A stretch of DNA of 64,000 bases from CAZUDO01 sp964618895 (GCA_964618895.1 CAZUDO010000073.1:1-64000), one strand, 5' to 3'; shown: positions 9,350-19,180, counted from the first letter of the stretch. Translations and numbers: made by a program. The notes: generated by a model from the letters alone, not told the origin.

Positions 9350-11416
9350 CTACGTCGACACCTTGTCGACGATCTCCATCACGTCGAGCGTCTGGACCTT
9401 GTCCTCCAGGTCCTTCGCCTTGATGCCGTCGGAGAGCATCGTCATGCAGAACGGGCACGACACCGCGATCACCTCGGGGTTGGTGGCCAGCGCCTGATCC
9501 GTCCGGAGCAGGTTGACCCGCTTGTCCGGGTCTTCCTCGATCCACATACGGCCGCCACCGGCGCCGCAGCACATGCCGAAGTGCTTGTGGCGCTCCATCT
9601 CCTGCACCTGCGCGCCGGCCTTGGCGAGCACGTCGCGCGGCTCGTCGTACACGTCGTTGAAGCGGCCGTAGTAGCACGAGTCGTGGTAGACGGTCTTCTT
9701 CTGGAACTGCGACGGCACCGTCAGCCGACCCGCCGCGATCAGCTCCTGCACCAGCTCGGCGGCATGGATGACCTGGAACTTGCCGTCGAACTGCGGGAAC
9801 TCGTTCTTGATGGTGTTGAAGCAGTGCGGGCAGTTGACGATGATCTTCTTGACGCTGTAGCCCTTCCACTGCTCGATGCACGCCTGCGCCATGGCCTGGT
9901 AGAGATACTCGTTGCCGAGCCGGCGGGCGGTCTCGCCGTTGCACATCTCCTCGGGCCCGAGGCACGCGAAGTCGACGCCCGCCTTCTTGAGCACCCGGGC
10001 GAACGCCTGCGTCGACTTCTTGTTGCGGTCGTCGAACGAGCCCGCACAGCCGACGTAGTACAGGTACTCGGCGCCCGGCTTGTCGGCCAGCGTGGGGATG
10101 TCGAGCCCGTCGGCCCAGTCGAAGCGCTTGTCGGCACCGATGCCCCAGGGGTTGGACTGTGTCTCCATGCCCTTGAAGGTGCGCGTCAGCTCGGCCGGGA
10201 AGCGCGCCTCCTCCTGCACCAGGTGGCGGCGCATGTCGACGATCTTGTCGACGAACTCGATCATCACCGGGCAGGCCTCTTCGCACGCCCGGCAGACGTT
10301 GCACGACCACAGCACCTCGTCGGAGATCACCGGCCCGACGACGTTCTCGCCCACCTCCGCCAGCACGGCACCGTCGCCGTTGGCGGGCTGGCCGACGCGC
10401 TTGGCGATCACCTCGTCCTGATGCTGGTAGAGGTAATCGCGCAGGTCGAGCAAAAGCTGGCGCGGCGCCAGCGGCTTGCCGGTGGCAGTCGCCGGGCACT
10501 GCGACGAACAGCGGCCGCACTCGGTGCAGCTGAACATGTCGAGCACCTGTTTCCAGGTGAACTGATCGATGTGCGAGGTGCCAAAGGTGGTAGCGTTCTC
10601 GAGGTCCTGCTTCGACAGCGCGCCGATGGGCTCGAGCTTCCGGAAAAAGACGTTGGGCAAGGACGTGATGACGTGAAAGTGCTTGGCGAGCGGCAGGAAA
10701 TTGAGCAGCACGAGCACCGAGAGGTTGTGCACCCACCAGGCCGCGTTGCTGGCGGCAAGCGCGGCGTGCGGGCCCAGGCTGGCCATGAAGAGGCCCAGCA
10801 GGCGGGACATCGGCTCCCACGCCGCCTCGGCGGCGATCTCGGGGTCGCCGGCGTAGGCGATGAAGCGGCCCGCGTTGTAGACCAGCCCCCCCATCATGAT
10901 CATCGCGATGCACGACAGGATGAGGTACGCCTCCCAGTGCGAGTGGTGGCGGAGCTTCTCCTCGGCCGGCGTGAAGCCGAACAGGCGCGCCGGCTTGGTG
11001 AGCAGCCAGCGCGTGAACGCGACGCCGATCGCGATCACGACGATCACTTCGAGCAGGTCCGCGAGCAGCAGCACCGGCCCGCCGAGGAGATGCGGGCTCA
11101 GGAGCGGCAGGGTGAAGTTCTCGCTGTAGGCTCGCGCGAACATGGTGAGCACCTGCGTGCCGAGCACCGTGAAGCCCCAGAAGATGAAGAAGTGCATCCA
11201 GCCGGCGGTCTTCTCCTTGACGATGGCGACCTCCGGCCGGACGAACTTCTTCTGGCCGAACGCGTACACCACCACCGCCTGCACGCGCTCGGGCAGGCGG
11301 TCGAACAGGGCCGCCGGCTGCGCCGCGCGCAGCAGGTTGAACCGGCCCCAGACCTGACGGAGAAAGAGACCCAGTGCCACCACGAGGCAGAGGGTGAACG
11401 AGATCGACGACGGCAT
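9350..11416 (-). CDS. Membrane-bound Fe-S oxidoreductase (EtfD/HdrD/GlpC-like)
   Basis: A 688-residue protein. The N-terminal third has NarI-like transmembrane helices with conserved His residues (heme-b type). Two 4Fe-4S ferredoxin motifs follow (CTECGRCSSQCP and CNVCRACEEACP). The C-terminal part has two CCG-type cysteine-rich domains (NCPHCFNTIKNEF and FGMCCGAGGGRMW, plus SCPFCMTML). This architecture matches proteins that pass electrons from electron-transfer flavoprotein to menaquinone during acyl-CoA oxidation. No etfAB genes are present nearby. The start at 11416 gives a membrane-ready N-terminus MPSSISFTLCLV. Confidence 0.85.
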   Translation of the reverse strand: MPSSISFTLCLVVALGLFLRQVWGRFNLLRAAQPAALFDRLPERVQAVVVYAFGQKKFVRPEVAIVKEKTAGWMHFFIFWGFTVLGTQVLTMFARAYSENFTLPLLSPHLLGGPVLLLADLLEVIVVIAIGVAFTRWLLTKPARLFGFTPAEEKLRHHSHWEAYLILSCIAMIMMGGLVYNAGRFIAYAGDPEIAAEAAWEPMSRLLGLFMASLGPHAALAASNAAWWVHNLSVLVLLNFLPLAKHFHVITSLPNVFFRKLEPIGALSKQDLENATTFGTSHIDQFTWKQVLDMFSCTECGRCSSQCPATATGKPLAPRQLLLDLRDYLYQHQDEVIAKRVGQPANGDGAVLAEVGENVVGPVISDEVLWSCNVCRACEEACPVMIEFVDKIVDMRRHLVQEEARFPAELTRTFKGMETQSNPWGIGADKRFDWADGLDIPTLADKPGAEYLYYVGCAGSFDDRNKKSTQAFARVLKKAGVDFACLGPEEMCNGETARRLGNEYLYQAMAQACIEQWKGYSVKKIIVNCPHCFNTIKNEFPQFDGKFQVIHAAELVQELIAAGRLTVPSQFQKKTVYHDSCYYGRFNDVYDEPRDVLAKAGAQVQEMERHKHFGMCCGAGGGRMWIEEDPDKRVNLLRTDQALATNPEVIAVSCPFCMTMLSDGIKAKDLEDKVQTLDVMEIVDKVST

Positions 11417-11888
11417 GGGGATTCCCTGTAGAACACGACCCGCCCCCTTGCAAATTCCCGCCGCGGCGGCGCTTTTGGCCCTCGCGGTGGCCTGCCGCGA
11501 GACCGGGCCGGTGGCCGTCATGCACACCGCGCGCGGCCCCACGTCCATCCGGCTGGAGCTTGCGCTCACCCCCGACAAGCAGGCCCAGGGCCTCATGTAC
11601 CGCACATCGCTCGCCGACGATCACGGCATGCTGTTCGTCTTCCCCACCGACACCGACCACAGCTTCTGGATGAAGAACACGCTCATTCCGCTCGACCTGA
11701 TCTTCATCGCCGCCGACGGCCGCGTGGTCGGCGTGCACCCGAACGCCACCCCGCTCTCGACGGCGGCGATCAGCGTCGGCCGACGGTCGCGCTACGTGCT
11801 CGAGGTGCCGGGCGGGAACGCGGCGCGCCGCGGGATCGCGGCGGGGGATCGGGTAGAGTTTCGAGGCGTCCCGGGCCCGGCGGGATGA
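11394..11888 (+). CDS. DUF192 lipoprotein
   Basis: A 164-residue protein with a lipobox-like LALAVAC near residue 34, followed by a DUF192 domain (about 45-160) with the family motifs QGLMYRTSLADDHGMLFVF, FWMKNTLIPLDLIFI and GRVVGVHPNA. Family members are small secreted or periplasmic beta-barrels of unknown function. The start is uncertain: GTG 11394 has a GAGG-like site upstream, and ATG 11415 is an alternative that still leaves the signal peptide. Either start overlaps the start of the divergent Fe-S oxidoreductase gene. Confidence 0.8.
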   Translation: MNEIDDGMGIPCRTRPAPLQIPAAAALLALAVACRETGPVAVMHTARGPTSIRLELALTPDKQAQGLMYRTSLADDHGMLFVFPTDTDHSFWMKNTLIPLDLIFIAADGRVVGVHPNATPLSTAAISVGRRSRYVLEVPGGNAARRGIAAGDRVEFRGVPGPAG

Positions 11889-11933
11889 CGATGCTTGCAG
11901 CCGGAATAGTACGGGTCTAGGAATTGCGTCCGC

Positions 11934-12554
11934 ATGGGCATCACCACCATTCGCGCGCACCTGGCCAACCTCGTCGACCGAACCCGCCAGACCGAGATCG
12001 ACATGATCGTCGACTCGGGGGCCATCTATTCCGTCGTGCCGGCGACCATGCTCCGGGGCATCGGCGTCATCGCCGAGCGCACGGAGACGTTCTGGCTCGC
12101 GGACGGACGCGAAGTGAAGCGGCAGATCGGCAATGCCGTGTTCACCATCGACGGGAGCGACGGCATCTCCAAGGTGATCTTCGGCCGCCGGGACGATGAT
12201 CGCTTGACGAGACCCCGCGACCCCGACGAACGCATCTACCGCGCCGTCATGCGCATCCCGCCCGGGCGCGTCGCGACCTACGGACAGATCGCCCGTGTCG
12301 CCGGTATGCCGCGCCACCACCGGCAGGTTGGCCGCGCACTCCGTCAGCTCGTCGACGACGGCCTGGTGCCGTGGCACCGCGTGGTCGGCGCGGACGGCCG
12401 GATCAGCCCGCGCTCCGGCGATGGCGTCGGCGAGTCGATCCAGCGGGAGCGGCTCGAGGACGAGGGGGTCGTCTTCGACGCGCGGGGGCGGGTGCCGCTC
12501 GGCCGGTTCCAGTGGGCGCGAAGGGCTACCGAGAAACCAGGCCGGGGACGGTGA
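11934..12554 (+). CDS. Fusion of a truncated retropepsin-like domain and an alkyltransferase-like (ATL) domain
   Basis: A 206-residue protein. Residues about 1-85 look like a bacterial clan-AA aspartic protease (TEIDMIVDSGAIYSVVPA, the DSGA motif), but the second half of that fold is missing. Residues about 92-190 are the DNA-binding domain of O6-alkylguanine-DNA methyltransferases (IYRAVMRIPPGRVATYGQIA, RQVGRALRQL). The active-site PCHRV is PWHRVVG here, so the methyl-accepting Cys is Trp. That is the hallmark of ATL proteins, which bind alkylated guanine and recruit nucleotide excision repair. The true ATL start may be an internal codon; the fusion may be accidental. Confidence 0.65.
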   Translation: MGITTIRAHLANLVDRTRQTEIDMIVDSGAIYSVVPATMLRGIGVIAERTETFWLADGREVKRQIGNAVFTIDGSDGISKVIFGRRDDDRLTRPRDPDERIYRAVMRIPPGRVATYGQIARVAGMPRHHRQVGRALRQLVDDGLVPWHRVVGADGRISPRSGDGVGESIQRERLEDEGVVFDARGRVPLGRFQWARRATEKPGRGR

Positions 12555-12558
12555 TCCG

Positions 12559-13242
12559 TCAGCGTTGCAGTAGCGTCTGCGCCCCCTTCGCGAACTCCTC
12601 TGCGCCCTTCTCGTCGCCGGTCAGGCTGGGGATGGGGAACGGTACGTCGACCCCGCGCCGGCACGCCGGGCGCGCCGCCATCTGCCCCATCCACCGCTGC
12701 AGGGGCGCGAGCCCGTCGATCGATACGCCCGACCACTTGTGCGTGCGCACCCACGACCAGTTGGCGATGTCGGCGATGGAGAAGTCGCCCGCCAGCCACT
12801 CGTGATCGGCCAGGCGGCCGTTCAGCACCTCGAACAGCCGGCGACACTCGTTCTGGTAGCGGTCGATGGCGGGCTGGATCTTCTCGGGGAAGTACCGGAA
12901 GAAGACGTTCGCCTGCCCCATCATCGGCCCGACACCGCCCATCTGGAACATCAGCCACTGGAGCACCAGCGAGCGGCCCGTGCGGTCCGCCGGCAGGAGC
13001 CGGCCGGCCTTCTCGGCCAGGTAGATCATGAGCGCGCCCGACTCGAAGACGGCGAAGTCGCCCTGGTCGCGGTCGATGATGGCGGGGATGCGGCCGTTCG
13101 GGTTGATGGCGAGGTACTCGGGCTTCTTCTGGTCGCCGGCGAAGAGATTCACGACGTGCACCTCGTAGGGGAGGCCGAGCTCCTCGAGCGTGACGGAGGC
13201 CTTCCAGCCGTTCGGGGTGGGGGCGGTGTAGAGGTCGATCAT
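12559..13242 (-). CDS. Glutathione S-transferase family protein (YfcG/YghU-like)
   Basis: A 227-residue protein. The N-terminal thioredoxin-like domain has MIDLYTAPTPNGWKASVTLEE with the TPNGWK active-site loop of the nu-class/YfcG group, PNGRIPAI with the cis-proline, and FESGALMIYLAEK for glutathione binding. The C-terminal helical domain (about 90-205) has the conserved SIADIANWSWVR. Nu-class enzymes act as disulfide-bond oxidoreductases or peroxide reductases. The gene is convergent with the ATL fusion gene and sits just after the biotin carboxylase gene with no shared operon. Confidence 0.85.
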   Translation of the reverse strand: MIDLYTAPTPNGWKASVTLEELGLPYEVHVVNLFAGDQKKPEYLAINPNGRIPAIIDRDQGDFAVFESGALMIYLAEKAGRLLPADRTGRSLVLQWLMFQMGGVGPMMGQANVFFRYFPEKIQPAIDRYQNECRRLFEVLNGRLADHEWLAGDFSIADIANWSWVRTHKWSGVSIDGLAPLQRWMGQMAARPACRRGVDVPFPIPSLTGDEKGAEEFAKGAQTLLQR

Positions 13243-13291
13243 GGCGGCTGTATGGCCGTCCCGGGTGGGCGATGCAACGCGGCAGCGGCCG

Positions 13292-16081
13292 CTACGCCAG
13301 CTTCGCCAGGTACACGTCCGTGCTCGCCCGGATGCGCCGGACGCGCCCCTCGGGGTCTTCCTCGACGATGCGCTCGTCGGGCGTCACCTTGAAGAGCGGC
13401 TGGCCCTTGCGGACGACCACCCCGCTGGTCGGGACCAGCACCTCGTCGACGGTGCCCGGGAACGACGCATAGACTTTGTTGAACATCTTCATGACCTCGA
13501 TGATGTAGAGCGGGTCGCCCTTGTCGAAGTGGGCGCCCGGGGTCACGAAGGCGGGCAGGTGCGGCGCCTCCTGGCTGTAGAACGTGCCGCCCATGGCGGC
13601 CACGATCTCGTCGGCCCGGGTGGCCGGCGGCGGCACGAGCACCTTCCGCATCGCCTCCTGCCGCTTCACGTCGAACAGCCGGTCCGGGATGTCGACGGTG
13701 AGATCGTCGCGCAGGCGGAGATCGTAGAACCCGACCGTCGCCCCGATGAGCGGCAGGAGCGCCAGGATCTCGAGGCCGACCTGATGGCCCGCGTGCGCCG
13801 CCCGCACCTGTGTCCACAACGCCGGGACGATCCCGAACGCCGGGGCCTCCGCGCCGAGCGCCGCGTCGAGCGCCGCCCAGGAGACGCCCTCCCCCACCCG
13901 CGCCCGCAGGCGGGCGTAGAACCCGAGCGCGGTGTCGAGGAGCTGCTTGTCGTGGTCCCAGATGCGGTGGGCGGCGGCGGCGTCGCCGCCGTCCAGGTTG
14001 AGCAGCGCGTAGGTCTCGGCCAGCACCTCGACCGGATTGCGTTGCCACACCACCCGGCCGCCGGCGAGCATGAAGTCGAGGCGGTGGCGGCTGAGCCACG
14101 CCGACAGGAAGTGGGGCTCGTCGAACAGCATCCGGATGGGGCGCTCGAGGAGCGTCTCCTTCACCTCGATCACGCTGCGGGTGGCCTCGAGCGCCGCCGG
14201 GGCCGCCTGCGCCGTCGCCCGGCGCGCGATCTGCTGGAAGGCGTACTCGAGGTCGATGGTCTGCGCTTCCTGCTCGAGCTCGCCCACCAGTGTGAGGTAC
14301 GGCACGACGAACTTGGTGGTCGGCTTGGCCCAGGGGTCACGCGCGAGAAACCAGGTGAGGAGCCCGTAGTGGAACTCCAGGTTGGTGGCCAGGTCGATGC
14401 CGCGCAGCGTGGTGCGGCGGAAGATCTCGACCAGACGCGCCCAGCTCTCCTGGCGGTCGGCACCGGTGGCGAGCAGGAGGGCCACGTTCGAGTCGTACGC
14501 GCCCGCCAGGCGGTAGCGCATGAAGAGGCCGGTGTCGGGGTTCTTGAGACAGATGCCCTGATCGTCCCGGATCTCGCCGTCGAGCGGGTCCGACCACGAC
14601 ACGATCACGCCGCCCGCGGCCGGGGTGAGCGCCCGGTCGGTGGCGTTCAAGCGCGCCTCGAGCGCCGCCCCCTCGCGCACGACGCGCGTCGGCTGCGGCA
14701 AGCGATGCTTGTGCCGGGCGATGAGCGCCATGGCCTCGACCAGGGACTGCACCTCGAAGCGGTCGTCCGGGTCATCGGGGTTGGCGAAGTGGAGCGCGTA
14801 GCACAGCTCCGAGACGCGGTGCTCCACCTGGATGCGGGTGTTCACCTCCATGAAGTAGTGCCGCTCGCCGTCGACGATGCACTCGAACGTGGACGCGGAG
14901 TCGAGCCGGACGGCGCGCCCGAAGCGCTCGGCCTCGGCCTCCATGTGTTCGAGCACCCCGAGGTCGCCGGCCAGCGCCTTCCTCTTGGCCGGGTGGCCGG
15001 CCGCCTGCGCCTGCGCGATGGCGTCGCGCAGCCCCTCCTGCGTAACCGACACCTCGACCAGCTTCTGCTCGTGCATCTGCAGCGAGCAGTCGCGGCCGCC
15101 GAGCGCAATGCACCACGTGCCGTTGCCCAGGAGCTGGATCTCGTTGTGGCGCGTCTGCTCGACGTTCAGCTCGAGCAGCATGTTCTTGTTGTCGCCGACG
15201 CCGGTGGCCTTGACCTCGCTCAACACCTCGCGCACCAGCGTGGGCACCTGGGCTGCGTCGCCGAAGATGCGCTGTCCCTTGCCGCCACCGCCGCCGATCG
15301 CCTTCAGGCGGAACCGGCGCCCGGGCGACTCGCGCAGCAGGCGCTCGGCCTCCAGGCGAAGCGTCTCGCCGAGCTCGTCGATGGTGAACAGGTCCACGCG
15401 CTTCCGGTACGACGCCGCCAGCACCTGCTCGGCATGGGCGGCGGGGTCGGCCGCGGGCCGGGGCACGTCGAGCCCTTCGGCCGCGGCGAGGTGCGTCAAC
15501 GCGGCGTGGTCGGGGTATTTCCGCAACAGCGTCCGGACGGTGGCGGCGTTCAGCCCGGGCGTGACCGACACCTGGTTGGCGAGGGCGGTGCGCTTGGCCT
15601 CGTCCTTCGCCCCGGCAGCGATCTGCGTGTACGAGCACGGCCCGATGAAGCCGATGCCCACCTCCTCGAGCGCGCGCACGAACTCGGCGTCCTCGGCCAT
15701 GAAGCCGTAGCCCGCGAACACGTAGCCGTAGCCGTGCTCGCGGCAGATGCGAATGATGTGCTCGATGCGCTCGATCCGCTCCTCTTTGGTAGCGCCGGAG
15801 TAGTCCGGCACCGCGTGCACGTGGCGCGGATTCATGAGGCGCAGCTCGGGCGAGAGCGCGCGCGGGAAGACGATGCTGTCCTTCTCGGACAGCAGGATGC
15901 CGATGGCGGTCATCCCCATCTCGCGGAAGACGTCGATCGCCTCTTTGCGGATGGGCCCGCGGCACACGATCAGCACGCCCATGTCGTCGCACGCGAACGC
16001 GCGCACCCACAGCGACGCGGCCTCGCCCAGACGGCGGTCGCGATGGACGAGGGGATTGGGGGCGGCCGCGGGCGCCGCCAT
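13292..16081 (-). CDS. Acyl-CoA carboxylase, biotin carboxylase plus biotin-carrier subunit
   Basis: A 929-residue protein with an N-terminal biotin carboxylase fold (preATP-grasp FACDDMGVLIVCRGPI, ATP-grasp glycine loop GGGGGKGQRIF, catalytic EVNTRIQVEH). A long middle region follows, then a C-terminal biotinyl domain with EVMKMF, the biotinylated lysine being K865. Members of this long class carboxylate acyl-CoAs together with a carboxyltransferase partner. That partner is encoded immediately upstream (ATGA overlap at 16081). I chose the start at 16081 because the open frame upstream lies inside the partner gene. Substrate (acetyl-, propionyl- or other acyl-CoA) cannot be read from the sequence. 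Confidence 0.85.
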   Translation of the reverse strand: MAAPAAAPNPLVHRDRRLGEAASLWVRAFACDDMGVLIVCRGPIRKEAIDVFREMGMTAIGILLSEKDSIVFPRALSPELRLMNPRHVHAVPDYSGATKEERIERIEHIIRICREHGYGYVFAGYGFMAEDAEFVRALEEVGIGFIGPCSYTQIAAGAKDEAKRTALANQVSVTPGLNAATVRTLLRKYPDHAALTHLAAAEGLDVPRPAADPAAHAEQVLAASYRKRVDLFTIDELGETLRLEAERLLRESPGRRFRLKAIGGGGGKGQRIFGDAAQVPTLVREVLSEVKATGVGDNKNMLLELNVEQTRHNEIQLLGNGTWCIALGGRDCSLQMHEQKLVEVSVTQEGLRDAIAQAQAAGHPAKRKALAGDLGVLEHMEAEAERFGRAVRLDSASTFECIVDGERHYFMEVNTRIQVEHRVSELCYALHFANPDDPDDRFEVQSLVEAMALIARHKHRLPQPTRVVREGAALEARLNATDRALTPAAGGVIVSWSDPLDGEIRDDQGICLKNPDTGLFMRYRLAGAYDSNVALLLATGADRQESWARLVEIFRRTTLRGIDLATNLEFHYGLLTWFLARDPWAKPTTKFVVPYLTLVGELEQEAQTIDLEYAFQQIARRATAQAAPAALEATRSVIEVKETLLERPIRMLFDEPHFLSAWLSRHRLDFMLAGGRVVWQRNPVEVLAETYALLNLDGGDAAAAHRIWDHDKQLLDTALGFYARLRARVGEGVSWAALDAALGAEAPAFGIVPALWTQVRAAHAGHQVGLEILALLPLIGATVGFYDLRLRDDLTVDIPDRLFDVKRQEAMRKVLVPPPATRADEIVAAMGGTFYSQEAPHLPAFVTPGAHFDKGDPLYIIEVMKMFNKVYASFPGTVDEVLVPTSGVVVRKGQPLFKVTPDERIVEEDPEGRVRRIRASTDVYLAKLA

Positions 16082-17790
16082 CAATGGAACTCCCGCTGCA
16101 CCGACTGCATCGGTCCGGGCGTGTAATGCCGCAGCAGGAACTCCAGGTTGCGCCCGAGCACCGCGCGCAGGTCCGCCGGCATGACGATCTCGGAGATGGA
16201 CCCCAGGCTGAGCGCCTCGCGCGGGTTCATGAGCTCGCGCTCGTAGCGCTGGTTGAGCAGCGTGTCCTGGCGCTTGAGCCACTCCGCGATCTCGTGCTCC
16301 GGCGCGCCACCCTTCCGCATGTCGGTCGCCTGCTCGCGGACTTGCCGAAGCTCCTGCTTGTAGACGAACTCCTTGCCGGCCGTGCCCATGACGGCGACCC
16401 GGGTGGTCGGCAACGCCAGCACCAGGTCGGCGCCGGTGGCGTAGCTGTTGAACGCCGCGTAGGCGCCGCCGAAGGCGTTGCGCAGGATGAGCAGGATGCG
16501 TGGGGTGCGGATGTCGATGATGGCGTCGAGCATCGCCCGCCCGGCCTGCACGATGCCGCGGCTCTCCTGGTCGCGACCGGGGAGGAAGCCGGTGGTGTCC
16601 TCGATGAAGATGACCGGCGTGTTGTAGATGCTGCAGAAGCGGACGAAGCGCGCGATCTTGTAGGCCGCATCGACGTCGATCTGGCCGCTGGCCACGGCGC
16701 TGTTGTTGGCGATGAAGCCGACCACCTGGCCGCCGAGCCGCCCGAAGGCCGTGATCGCGTTCTGCGCGCGGTCGGGCTGGATCTCGAAGTAGTCGCCGTG
16801 GTCGCAGATACGCTCGATGATGATGGTCACGTCGACCGGGGTATTGAAGCCAGTGGGCGAGCTGAACGCCTTGCGGAGGAGGGTATCGATCTCGGTGGTC
16901 TGCCGGTCGATTGGATCCGAGGTGGGCTCACACCGCGGCGCCACGCGGTTCGAGTCGGGCAGGTAGCTGAGCAGGCGCTCTGCGGTACGGAGCGCGGCCA
17001 CCTCGTCGGCAACCGTCAGGTCGGCCACGCCGCTGGCGCCGTGGACCTTCGGGCCGCCGAGGTCGTCCGGGGTCACGTCCTCGCCGAGCACGCTCTTGAT
17101 CACCTGCGGGCCGGTGAGGCCGAAGAAGGTGTTGGCGGGCTGGATGATGAAGCTGCCCTGGCGCGGCAGGTAGGAGCCGCCGCCGGCGTTGTAGCCGAAC
17201 ATGCACATGATGCTCGGCGCCACGCCGCTGATCTTGCGCAGCGCCGTGAACGCTTCGGCGTACCCGTCGAGGCCGCCGATGCCGGCCGGCACGAAGGCGC
17301 CGGCGCTGTCGTTCATGCCGATGAGCGGGATGCCGCGCTCACCCGCCAGGTAGATCAGGTTGGCGAGCTTGCGGCCGTTGGTGGCGTCCATCGAGCCGGC
17401 GCGCACGCAGAAGTCGTGGCCGTACAGCGCCACCTCGCGGCCACGGATGCGGATCACGGCCGTGACCAGCGAGGCGCCGTCGAGGTTCTTGCCCCAGTTC
17501 TGGTACAGCACCGTCGGCTGTGCATCGTGGTCCTGCAGCACCGCGATGCGCTCCCAGACGGTCATGCGGTCCTTGGCGTGCTGGCGCAGAATCTGGACGG
17601 TACCGGCGGCGTGGAACGGCCGGCGGCGGAGTTCCTCGCCGTCGAGCAGGGCCTGGTCGTAGGGGTTCGCGGGTGCCGGCGGCACGCCCGTGTCGGCGGC
17701 GCGCGCGTCCGCGGCCGCCAGCGGATCGTCCAGGCGCGGGATCGGCGCCGCGGCGACGCCCTTCGAGACGGTCATTTTCGCTCTCGCCAT
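16081..17790 (-). CDS. Acyl-CoA carboxylase, carboxyltransferase subunit
   Basis: A 569-residue crotonase-fold carboxyltransferase, analogous to AccD5/PccB/MccB. It has the N-terminal half motifs GREVALYGHDFCVRAGS and the oxyanion-hole region YNAGGGSYLPRQG, and the C-terminal half IEDTTGFLPGRDQE and RNAFGGAYAAF. It transfers the carboxyl group from biotin on the downstream gene product to an acyl-CoA. The genes overlap by ATGA, ensuring balanced expression. An internal start at MTVSKG (17775) is possible. Confidence 0.88.
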   Translation of the reverse strand: MARAKMTVSKGVAAAPIPRLDDPLAAADARAADTGVPPAPANPYDQALLDGEELRRRPFHAAGTVQILRQHAKDRMTVWERIAVLQDHDAQPTVLYQNWGKNLDGASLVTAVIRIRGREVALYGHDFCVRAGSMDATNGRKLANLIYLAGERGIPLIGMNDSAGAFVPAGIGGLDGYAEAFTALRKISGVAPSIMCMFGYNAGGGSYLPRQGSFIIQPANTFFGLTGPQVIKSVLGEDVTPDDLGGPKVHGASGVADLTVADEVAALRTAERLLSYLPDSNRVAPRCEPTSDPIDRQTTEIDTLLRKAFSSPTGFNTPVDVTIIIERICDHGDYFEIQPDRAQNAITAFGRLGGQVVGFIANNSAVASGQIDVDAAYKIARFVRFCSIYNTPVIFIEDTTGFLPGRDQESRGIVQAGRAMLDAIIDIRTPRILLILRNAFGGAYAAFNSYATGADLVLALPTTRVAVMGTAGKEFVYKQELRQVREQATDMRKGGAPEHEIAEWLKRQDTLLNQRYERELMNPREALSLGSISEIVMPADLRAVLGRNLEFLLRHYTPGPMQSVQREFH

Positions 17791-17848
17791 GGCTCGCGCG
17801 TGAAGCCCCCTTTCCTAAAGGGCCGGGGCGCAAAACGCCAGCGCCGGC

Positions 17849-19180
17849 TTACCGGGGGCCGAAGCGACGGCGCGAGCGCGATCCGCCGGGCGGGGCGTGC
17901 GATGGACGCGAGGGCTCCGGCGGGCGGGTGGGGCTGGCCGGCGCCACCGCGCGGCGTTCGACCTTTGCGCGGGCGCGCGCGCGGTCGTCGGCCTTGCGCG
18001 ACCGGATGGCCGCGATGCGCTCCTGGAGGGGCACCTCGAAGCGCTCCGCCGGGCGTTTGGTGTAATCGAACTCGGGCAGCAGGACGCGCGGCAGTGCCTT
18101 GCCGAGCACGCGCTCGATGGCGCGCAGGTCGCCTTCCTCGTCCGGGGCGACGAAGGTGAAGGCGTCGCCGGTCGCCTCCGCTCGGGCGGTGCGACCGACG
18201 CGGTGGATGTAGTCGTCGGGCGCCGCCGGCACGTCGAAGTTGACCACGTGGCTCAGGGCCTCGACGTCGATGCCGCGGGCGGCGACATCGGTGGCGACCA
18301 GGACGCGAAAACGACCCGCCTTGAATCCGTTCATCGCCTCGGTACGCTGCCCCTGCGAACGGTTGCCGTGGATGCGGGCGCTCGACACCCGATGGCGGTC
18401 GAGAAAATCGGCCAGCCGGTTGGCGCGGTGCTTGGTGCGCGTGAAGACGAGCGCACTGCGCACGTCGCCGCGCTTGAGCAGCTCGAACAGGAGGCCCGTC
18501 TTCAGCTCCTGGGGGACCGGGTAGACCGCCTGCGTGATGCCGACCGCGGGCGCCGCCGTGCGCGCGAGGTTGACGGTGACCGGGTCGCGCAGCATCTCGC
18601 GCGCCAGCGCAGTGATGGGCGGCGGCATGGTGGCCGAGAAGAAGAGCGTCTGCCGCCGCGCCGGCAGGTGCTTCAGGATGCGGCGGATGTCGGGCAGGAA
18701 GCCCATGTCGAGCATCCGGTCGGCCTCGTCCAGCACCAGGACCTCGAGGCCGCCGAGACGAGCATACGGGAACCGGAAGTGGTCGAGGAGACGGCCCGGC
18801 GTGGCGACCATCACGTCCACGCCGCTCCGGAACGCATGCTCCTGCGGCCCCATGCCCACCCCCCCGAACACGGCCGCACCCGTGAGCGGCGTGTGGACGG
18901 CCAGCTCGGCCAGGTGCGCCTCGATCTGCGCCGCCAGCTCGCGCGTCGGCGTCAGCACCAGCGCGCGCGTCGTACCGCGCCCCTTGGTCAGCAGGCGCTG
19001 CATGATCGGGAGCAGGAACGCCGCCGTCTTGCCGCTCCCGGTCATCGCACAGGCCAGCACGTCGCGCCCGCCGAGCGCCGGCGGGATGGCGTCCTTCTGG
19101 ACGGGGGTGGGGCGGGTGAAGCCGAGCTCCCGGGTCGCACGCAGAAACACGGGGTCGAGGCCGAGACCGGTGAATGGCAT
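17849..19180 (-). CDS. DEAD-box ATP-dependent RNA helicase (RhlE-like)
   Basis: A 443-residue protein with the complete helicase core: Q motif (FTRPTPVQKDAIP), Walker A MTGSGKTAA, Ia PTRELAAQ, Walker B DEADRMLD, SAT motif, then VATDVAARGID and HRVGRTAR in the second RecA domain. The C-terminus is a basic Arg/Pro-rich tail, as in RhlE-type helicases. It probably remodels RNA or ribosome precursors. The start at 19180 gives MPFTGLGLDP, the family-typical N-terminus. It is transcribed divergently from the arginine decarboxylase gene. Confidence 0.88.
   Translation of the reverse strand: MPFTGLGLDPVFLRATRELGFTRPTPVQKDAIPPALGGRDVLACAMTGSGKTAAFLLPIMQRLLTKGRGTTRALVLTPTRELAAQIEAHLAELAVHTPLTGAAVFGGVGMGPQEHAFRSGVDVMVATPGRLLDHFRFPYARLGGLEVLVLDEADRMLDMGFLPDIRRILKHLPARRQTLFFSATMPPPITALAREMLRDPVTVNLARTAAPAVGITQAVYPVPQELKTGLLFELLKRGDVRSALVFTRTKHRANRLADFLDRHRVSSARIHGNRSQGQRTEAMNGFKAGRFRVLVATDVAARGIDVEALSHVVNFDVPAAPDDYIHRVGRTARAEATGDAFTFVAPDEEGDLRAIERVLGKALPRVLLPEFDYTKRPAERFEVPLQERIAAIRSRKADDRARARAKVERRAVAPASPTRPPEPSRPSHAPPGGSRSRRRFGPR

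Noticed and set aside
7956..12377. A single 1473-codon minus-strand open frame
   Set aside because: Only its last 460 codons (from 9338) look like a protein (amidohydrolase). The rest is antisense or out of frame with the Fe-S oxidoreductase, DUF192 and ATL genes, an effect of high G+C.
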